The notes beneath the pieces were generated by a model. It saw nothing but the letters and a program-made list of their open reading frames with translations. It did no database searches and had not been told where the DNA came from. A DNA stretch of 42,353 bases from Tubiluchus corallicola (taxonomy: Eukaryota; Priapulida; Priapulimorpha; Priapulimorphida; Tubiluchidae), in assembly GCA_030141605.1 (NCBI GenBank), contig JAQGDQ010001408.1, forward strand, positions 1 to 42,353, written 5' to 3'. The translations under genes and the position numbers were made by a program. Below, piece by piece: positions 35,780 to 42,353 of the stretch; the first letter of the stretch is position 1, and every line of letters begins with the position of its first letter.

Positions 35780-35912
35780 CCAACCCTATGAATTTATTGC
35801 ATGACAATAATACGAAATAAATCGTACATATATATAGTGTGTGTGTGTGTGTGCGCGCGCACGCGCTCGCGTGTGTGTTTTACAGAACTCCAACAGGTTT
35901 CATTCAAGCGTA
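35716..35912. repeat. Foldback inverted repeat, 42-bp arms, with (CA)n/(TG)n in the loop
   Basis: The left arm 35716-35757 (TACGCTTGAATGAAACCTGT onwards) is the reverse complement of 35871-35912 at 41 of 42 positions. Between them lie (CA)n from about 35750, a 48-bp dispersed word set, and (TG)n/(GC)n to 35870, so CA and TG tracts extend the stem. Confidence 0.95.
35777..35823. repeat. Short dispersed repeat E, copy 1
   Basis: CAACCAACCCTATGAATTTA, TTGCATGACAATAAT, GAAATAAATC. The second copy is at 37059-37107; both are next to TATATA runs. Confidence 0.75.
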
Positions 35913-35932
35913 AAACTATTTGTATATATGCA

Positions 35933-36530
35933 TAATAATCTTTATTTGCCATAAAAAATCGATATTCATAACTATAAAATCATAAAAGAACATCGCAGCA
36001 TGAGAATAAAATTCACACAACTGTTAAAGGCAAATTCGTCCAGTGCAAACTAAAAACTACTGTGCCAAAAATTTAAAACAAAATATACATTATAATGTTA
36101 CACGCAAATTATAATAGACTATATACTATATATACATACAATTTAAAATGGACGTGGGTAAATAAAATTTGCGGAATATATATTATCATTCATGTATGTA
36201 GGGTTTTCAAAACTATTTAATGTATGTATTTTTAATTTTGATTTGAATTTGTAGAAAGACTTGATATGTTCTAAATTTGATGGCAGGGTATTCCAAAGTT
36301 GAACTCCTTGTTTAGTGATAGAATTGTTGCTGTATTTGTTATTAGTGCGCTTTTGTTTAATATTGTGTGTTCTTGGATTTAATGTTGGCTCCAAGAGGAG
36401 TGGAAGCTTATTTTTGATGAAGGGCGTGTTAATATTGTTGATGTATTTATATAAAAACAGGATTGTGTAGAAGTCTTTATGTGCTTGTAAAATTGGGATT
36501 TTAAATATTGTTCTTAATGTTCTTAATTAA
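35933..36530 (-). mobile_element. LINE C-terminal fragment and 3' UTR inside a TAT intron
   Basis: On the minus strand the frame reads AHKDFYTILFLYKYINN, then NPRTHNIKQKRTNNKYSNNS and GVQLWNTLPSNLEHIKSFYK with a stop at 36143. HN(T)R and GVxLWNTLP...IKS are the CR1/L2-type C-terminal blocks. It ends with CAAATAAAGATTATTATGC near 35933. It is 5'-truncated, as usual for LINE copies. Confidence 0.8.
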
Positions 36531-36583
36531 CATTTCAACAACGAAATTTTTTTAAAATCTGATTGTGATTCTTTTTTACGCAG

Positions 36584-36682
36584 GTCAGCATAGATATGAT
36601 CAGATTTCCAGAATTTGAAGATGATGTTCAATTCACGGAGGAAATGGTGACAGAGCAGTCTGTGTTTTGTCTTCCTGCTACG
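36584..36682 (+). pseudogene. TAT: TAT exon [16 protein letters not shown]...CLPAT
   Basis: 99 bp, 33 codons, acceptor TTTTTTACGCAG and donor GTAAGA. The expected final exon (C-terminal arginine region) was not found before 39430. Confidence 0.92.
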
Positions 36683-37899
36683 GTAAGAATCTTTATTAGG
36701 CCTTACATGATTTAAAATACTCAGTCAACATTGGGTTACAATCTGCAGTTTATTAAATGTAAATATAATTGTAGCTACGACAAATGTGATTATTTAAAAA
36801 TTAAAAGATGTAAAAAAGTTAGAAAGCTTACACGGGTTCAAAACCTGACACTTTCATTTGTTAAAGATGTTTTAAATGACTTTTGGTTAATAGAAAATTA
36901 GCAGTTTAACGATATTCAATAACATTTACGTTTTGAATAATTTGTGATGTGAAATCAAATTGAATATAGCACAAGGTACGTGGCTTACTGGCGCTTTTTT
37001 GTGTAAAGTTGTGAGTTTCTTTAACTACTAATCGACATGATTTTTTGCTATTCATTTACACAACCAACCCTATGAATCTATTGCATGACAATAATTTGAA
37101 ATAAATCTTATATATATATATATATATATCGGTAGATATCGGTATACTCTATCGATATATAGATTATAATTTACATCTATGTATCTATATCTCTCTCTAT
37201 ATAATATATATATAATACCAGTATAATATCCACAAAGACGTGGATGAGCACTTGGTAATATTCTGTGCACCGGAGTGGACACTGTTTTTTTTTTATTTTC
37301 TAGTGTGTAATTATTGCAACTGTTACGTTGCATTTTTTTATACAAATGGGGCACTACAAACTGGAATCCAGCCCTCGATGGCAGAGCCCATTAAATTATA
37401 AAGGCGAATGTAGCGATGGTTGGTGACACCTGAATTTATTCTCACAAAAACAAGAATTAATGATACGACAAACATTTATACATGTTCAAGCTTGCATCAG
37501 TCATCTCCAACAAAAAGACAGAAAACGTAAAGCCTGCCAAGTTAAACTGCTCCGAAGTAATTTTTGATGAACCTATTCATTTAGTAACCGGAAATAGCGT
37601 TATTTAACTTCAGTCGTCCCTTTTAACGGACATAATCATTGGTGACATCTGTCAGTTATTCTCCTTCCCTCTGGCATTTCGTTCTGTGTTTGACAGATCC
37701 GTTGATATTTTCAGTCCTTGTCAATCATCCATTAACGTCGATCGCTTTGTATATATGTATATAAACAGCCTTCAGATTGGTCAGGGACCTCAACAAGCAT
37801 TACAATTACATAGATATTCTGATAACAGATGGTAGGACTAAATTTTTGTGTATGACTATAACTATTTAAAATAATAGATCAAAGTTTAAAAACAATAAG
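36683..37899. other. Spacer with AT microsatellites, no TAT final exon found
   Basis: Dispersed repeat E copy 2 is at 37059-37107, followed by (TA)n at about 37108-37130 and TATCGATATATAG-type simple sequence to 37215. No gene is supported. Confidence 0.55.
37059..37107. repeat. Short dispersed repeat E, copy 2
   Basis: CAACCAACCCTATGAATCTA, TTGCATGACAATAAT, GAAATAAATC; matches 35777-35823. Confidence 0.75.
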
Positions 37900-38465
37900 G
37901 ACATCCAAGAGCTTATTCCTTTTTGGAAAATATTAAAAGATTTTTGAACCAATGCATGTTGTATTAATGTATTTTGGAATGACATAAATGATGAATTAAA
38001 AACTGTTCAGCCAAATCAAAAATTTAGAAAAAAATACAGAGCAATGATTCTCAACAAGTACAACACTTCCTAATTTCCCAAACCTACTACAGCAATCATA
38101 CTACAATCCTGGTACAGATTATGCAAAACAATGCATCATTGATAAATCTTTAGAGCTGATGTCAACATAGCACAGTCTATTGTCTTTCTTCCTACCATTT
38201 CCACTAGCACATCTTTCTACCCTTCCTGTGTGATCTAACCTTTCTCCCAGTTCTTTTTTTGTTCACTCATCCATTCTTTTTTTATGAGGTTCACATGACA
38301 GTGGGTTTATACAAGCCTTTGCTTCTCTAGCCCACTGCAGTACAATTATTCTTTTATGATAACGATAGTGTATGAAACATAATAATTTATTACAGTATGA
38401 TGTAATAATTTTGATGTCACTGTTTGCTTAATGTCATTATATTGTACTGAATGTGATAATAATAA
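37900..38465 (+). mobile_element. LINE C-terminal remnant plus 3' UTR
   Basis: Near 37960 the plus strand reads VFWNDINDELKTVQPNQKFR then KKYRAMILNKYN, which fits the WNxLxxELK...FRKKYKxxLLxxY tail of LINE polyproteins. Stops follow. Bases 38290-38465 are dispersed repeat C, ending GTGATAATAATAAA. Confidence 0.65.
38290..38465 (+). repeat. Dispersed repeat C, copy 2 (LINE 3' UTR)
   Basis: Almost identical by eye to 25599-25772 over the first 110 bases, more diverged in the middle, and the same again at the end. Confidence 0.85.
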
Positions 38466-39429
38466 ACTAAACTATTTTTTCTCATTGATAACACATGACA
38501 GTTTTTCTATGGTGCCAAACGGTATTTCCGGCATAATGAGCGTATTAAATTTCGTATTTAATATGCCCAGTGTGCGTTTTAAGTTAATAACATGTTTAAT
38601 AAACATATAATTGTTATTTATATTACTTATGTATGTACATAGACAGCAAAGGATGATTTTAAAAGTAGTTTTAATTATCATAGGCTTAAAGATAACTGGT
38701 ATTTTGCGATATAATTATAGAATAAAGCTATTTTGCTATTCGCAAGTGAATCTGTCTTGCTCCAGCATTAGTCACAAAATGCCAAGTTTTACAATTACGT
38801 CTAATAATCTTATGTGAATATTTCCTATAAGCAATAATTTTTTATTCCATGTTGAATAGTAGTACATGGTATGTAGAAGAGAGCATAGAACCCTATAGAA
38901 CAGTTACATTACTAGTTTGAATACTAAAACAATGATTGCAAGTATAACTGTATTTATATATCTAGAAAAGCCTATACAAAACAAATCAACTTACAGCGCA
39001 AGGATAATTAAAATACAAACGCATTTATACACAATGCTATTCCATATAATATCGTAAAATATTACTAATCGATAGCAAAATCAAGCCATTGATTTGATTT
39101 TTGAAATGACTTTAATTTGCTGTATGTAAATTTGCGATTACTAGTATTTTACGTTATATGCAATTGCATTGTGTAAAATTACATTTGCATTTTAATTATC
39201 CTAAACTTTAACAGCAAGTTTCAGTTTAGTCTTGCTCATAAATATTTTATATTGATTAGCATTACTGTATAAAGTATGTAGGTAAAAGGAAACAGGTAAG
39301 TGCAGAGAGATGTCTTTTGAAGCAGAAAGCTAACCATTTGTTCCAACGTCTTGCTTAAAAAACCTTTTGAAAATATTTTTAACAAAACAGTTTTCCAGCT
39401 CTCAGTCTAAAAACAACCTACTGTCTAGT
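38466..39429. other. AT-rich spacer before the hAT element
   Basis: No gene or repeat recognised. The open frames at 38472-38681 (-) and 38611-38817 (+) have no recognisable motif. Confidence 0.5.
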
Positions 39430-39793
39430 CAGCGGCAGATTATGATTTTATGGGCCTTAGGCTTGAGCTTGGAACGGGCCTTTTAAATGTTGCTACACTG
39501 CTGAGCTGACGTGTTTTTGTGGAGCTCTCGTCGTTTGTAAGTTTGTTTAATTTTGTGAGTTTTTGCCCACCGATTGTGATAAAAATTATATCTTCTTGAT
39601 CCTTGAGTTGTGGACTAGGACTATATAAACATGATTACAGCTTGGTGAGTTTCTGGGTTAGATGTCAACTAAAATAAGCCAATCAGAAACTCTGAAAGTA
39701 ACTTTAGTTTCTTACTAATTTCTTATACTTATTAGTAAGTATTCTTATATTATTCTTATTAGTACTTATTCTTATATTTTTATTTTCAGAAAT

Positions 39794-42141
39794 ATGACGT
39801 ATCGTCATAAATCCGGATGCCAAAAATCAAAAGAAGCAACGGGAAGAGGCAGATTTAAGATGTACACCAAAAATTACACCAATGTTCGTCACAGCAGCAA
39901 GTCAATCTAATGCAACTGAAACTATACAGACTATCTGTGATGAATCAATGGAAGATGACAATCATCAGGAAATACAGTTTCCATTGGATATTGCGCTCTG
40001 GCCAAAACTTTCGGATCCACAGATAGAAGTTTTACTGCGACAACCAAGTTCTAACTTTCAAAATAAACATGCTAATTTCAATAAATCGGAAAAAATAGAC
40101 AACAAGCAGAAAAGATATTTTACAAAGTCTCTCTTCGCACGAATTTATTCTGTAAATGGTGAAGAAATAGACCGGTCATGGCTTTGCTACTCTCCCAGCA
40201 CAGGTTGTGTCTTCTGTTTCATTTGTACAATATTTTGTCAGGATCGGACAAATACATTCATTCAAGGATACAGTGAATGGAAAAATGCAAATAGCCGTAT
40301 TGAAAAACATGAAAACAGTTCTGAACATCGCACAGCACGTGTCAAATTGATCACACGTGCCAAAGAAGCTGGTAGAATTGACAGTGAACTCATAAAACAA
40401 GAGAAAGCGGAGCAAGCATATGCAAGGTCAGTCCTGGAAAGAATTGTAGCAACCATAGCATTCCTAGCTGAGCGTGGCTTGCCATTCCGTGGACATGATG
40501 AGCTGTTAAACTCTCCTTCTAATGGAAACTTTCTGGGGACACTGGAATTACTGGCCAAATTCGATCCCTTTCTTTCAAGGCATATAGAAACTTATGGTGG
40601 ACGAGGTAGAGGTTCTGTTTCGTATATGTCATCTACTATTTGCGACGAAATAATTGAAATAATGGGACAGAAGCTACTGAAATGTATTACTGCAGAAATT
40701 AAGAAGACGAAGTACTTTTCAATATCAATGGACTCAACACCAGATGTCTCTCACACTGACAAATTGACTAATATTTCGGTATCTTGGAGAGGATGATCCA
40801 GTGGAAAGATTCGTTAAATTCCTAGACATGCATGGACATTCAGCCAAGGACCTCACGGAAAGTTTATTTGCATTCCTGGAAGAAAATGAACTTCGTATCT
40901 CAAATTGTAGAGGACAATCATACGATAACGCGAGCAATATGAGTGGGAAATATAATGGTGTCCAAGCGCTCATATGCAAGGAAAGCAGCACAGCATTCTA
41001 TGTACCATGTTTCGCTCATTCACTAAACCTGGTAGGACAGTCAGCAGTTGACTCTATGCCTCTGGTCTGTCAGTTTTTTGACTTTGTTCAAAATCTATAT
41101 ACATTTTTCAGTGCCGCCACACATCGCTGGGGATTATTAGTGGCCGAATTAAGCAAGAAGAATTTACCTGTTGTCAAACGTCTCTCAGATACAAGATGGT
41201 CTGCTCATTCGTCTGCTGTACATGCTCTTGGTGAGGGCTACTCTGAAATTCTTGAATGTCTTGATAAAATGTCTAATGATTCTGATGAGAAGGCTGATGC
41301 TCGAAGACAGGCTAAATGTCTTTCACAAAAAATGGAAAAATTGGAGTTCGGTATGTTAATATCAATTTGGTCAGTGTTACTAAAACGATTTCATGACACA
41401 AGTAAGAAACTTCAAAGTGCATCATTGCATTTGAATACAGCTATCAAACTACTTCAGTCATTGAAGGACTTTGTTTCATCCCAACGAGAAGAGTTTGACT
41501 CATTCGAAAAAAGCGGCAAGTCAAAATCAAATCAAATCAATTACGAGGAAGAAATGACAAGAAAACGAAAGAGAAGCGAGAAACTGAGACGAAATGATGG
41601 AGCTGCTGGTGAAACTGAGTTCAGCCCTCGTGATTCATTCTGTGTAAATGTCTTTCTTTCTATCATAGATCAACTATGTGCTGCATTAGATAAACGCATT
41701 AGTGCATATGATAACGTTTGCTCCAAATTTGGGTTTCTGTCTGACATTTTGACACTGAACATTGACCAACTGCGCCAAGCTGCTCGAAATCTTTTGGACA
41801 CGTATCCTAACGATTTAGAGACATCTTTTGTTGAAAAGTTAGTACACTTCCAGTCGTTTATCCAGAAATGTGACCAAACTTGCAACGGCACCATTGAACT
41901 ACAGATGTATCGGCAAATTGTTTCCAATAACCTTCTGTCACTGTTCCCAAATGTTTACATATGTGTTAGAATGTACTTGTGTATGATGGTTTCAAACTGC
42001 AGTGGGGAACGATCATTCTCTGCTCTGAAAAGGATAAAAACTTATTTACGGTCATCTCTAAAGGATGACAAATTAAACAATTTATCACTGATGCATATTG
42101 AGTCAGAAATGTTGAAAAAATGGACTTTTCAGAAATTATAA
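39794..42141 (+). pseudogene. hAT transposase (ZMYM1-like: TTF zinc finger, DUF4371-type core, hAT dimerisation domain), two frameshifts
   Basis: The protein would cut and paste its own element. A probable start is ATG 39794 (MTYRHKSGCQKSKE), after which the frame shifts near 39832. From 39882 the frame is open to 40796 and includes a TTF-type zinc finger (WLCYSPSTGCVFCFIC ... KHENSSEHR) and FSISMDSTPDVSHTDKL with the first catalytic Asp. Near 40775 one extra base shifts the frame; the next frame reads RYLGEDDPVERF and runs to the stop at 42141. It holds NCRGQSYDNASNMSGKYNG with the second acidic region, CFAHSLNLVGQSAVDS, DTRWSAHSSAV and the C-terminal dimerisation block CSGERSFSALKRIKTYLRSS. 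The copy is otherwise well kept, so it is recently dead or carries sequence errors. Confidence 0.9.
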
Positions 42142-42185
42142 CTGACTTTGCCCTCAGAAAAATCCGGAAACTGAAATTTTGAACT

Positions 42186-42266
42186 TAAACTTAAACTGTG
42201 TAAACGTGAATTGTGTAAACTTAAATTGTGTAAACTTGAATTGTGTAAACTTGAATTGTGTAAACC
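42186..42266. repeat. Short tandem repeat, 15-bp unit, in the hAT 3' region
   Basis: About five copies of GAATTGTGTAAACTT with small changes, between the transposase stop and the element end. hAT subterminal repeats can be transposase binding sites, but that is inference. Confidence 0.85.
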
Positions 42267-42353
42267 CGATTTGAAATATAGTGACTGACTTTTGAAAAAA
42301 AAACTTTTTTCTATATTTCATTTTGGCGGGCCCCTTGCTCCTTTGTCAATCTA

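Larger units (their letters stand above)
33299..36682 (+). pseudogene. TAT: Tyrosine aminotransferase (TAT), five exons, incomplete
   Basis: TAT is a PLP enzyme that transfers the amino group of tyrosine to 2-oxoglutarate, the first step of tyrosine breakdown. Exons: 33299-33490 ([33 protein letters not shown]), 33760-33829 (FCGGLTKR with the PLP-binding lysine), 34972-35038 (FLIPGWRLGWIAIHDK), 35575-35658 ([22 protein letters not shown]) and 36584-36682 ([28 protein letters not shown]). All are on one strand in family order with GT-AG borders. Missing are everything before PENNWE, about 43 residues between exons 3 and 4 (the LSQRILGP region), and the last exon. The phase between exons 1 and 2 does not match, and the PLP-ring Asp of ADEIY is Glu (AEEIY). 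It is probably a decaying copy; gaps or misassembly are the alternative. Confidence 0.88.
39430..42353 (+). mobile_element. hAT-superfamily DNA transposon, 3' end beyond the window
   Basis: The probable left end is CAGCGGCAGATTATG at 39430, followed by GGGCCTTAGGC and ACGGGCC; ends of this kind (CAGxGGC..., GGGCC-rich) are common in hAT elements. The transposase follows. Near the window end GGCGGGCCCCTTGCTCC, read in reverse, resembles the left subterminal text, so the right inverted repeat should lie just after 42353. The target duplication cannot be checked here. Confidence 0.8.

Overview
This is a stretch of an invertebrate (non-vertebrate metazoan) nuclear genome. It is AT-rich, with genes split by GT-AG introns, several families of non-LTR retrotransposons, a tRNA-derived SINE, a hAT transposon and four long minisatellite arrays. 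The genes named are animal ones (METTL5, CERT, prolyl 4-hydroxylase alpha, tyrosine aminotransferase). I cannot name the species or phylum. All family assignments come from reading translations against remembered family sequences; no search was run.

Layout. 1-1575: 3' half of a LINE (reverse transcriptase palm and thumb plus a C-terminal CCHC-like motif), ending in AATAAA and (TTA)n. 2325-2444: a 120-nt 5S rRNA-like sequence with a GC-rich tail. 4583-5268: 10 x 68-bp array. 5776-6045 (-): decayed LINE C-terminus. 7932-8204 (-): tRNA-derived SINE. 9001-10064: 28 x 38-bp array. 10528-11768 (+): truncated, intronless prolyl 4-hydroxylase alpha-like copy with one frameshift and a 75-bp tandem duplication. 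12317-14448: about 66 x 32-bp array. 14496-17860 (-): METTL5, four exons, complete and in frame, but with NPPS in place of the catalytic NPPF. 17861-25895: gene-poor, with repeat fragments and a foldback hairpin. 25896-31829 (+): four internal exons of ceramide transfer protein (CERT), carrying a stop codon, two frameshifts and an in-frame 72-bp triplication; a 29 x 46-bp array fills the last intron up to the splice acceptor. 33299-36682 (+): five exons of tyrosine aminotransferase (TAT), lacking the first, one middle and the last parts. 37900-38465 (+): LINE 3' end. 39430-42353 (+): hAT element with a twice-frameshifted transposase, running off the window.

How it fits together. Only METTL5 looks like a complete gene. 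The P4HA-like, CERT and TAT loci are partial, and each has lesions or missing parts, so they are probably decaying copies; the single-base frameshifts could also be assembly errors. The recurring theme is tandem duplication of units of 31-92 bp, in spacers, introns and exons. In the two exons that show it cleanly (CERT 72 bp, P4HA 75 bp) the unit is a multiple of three. No CRISPR, operon or prokaryotic feature is present.
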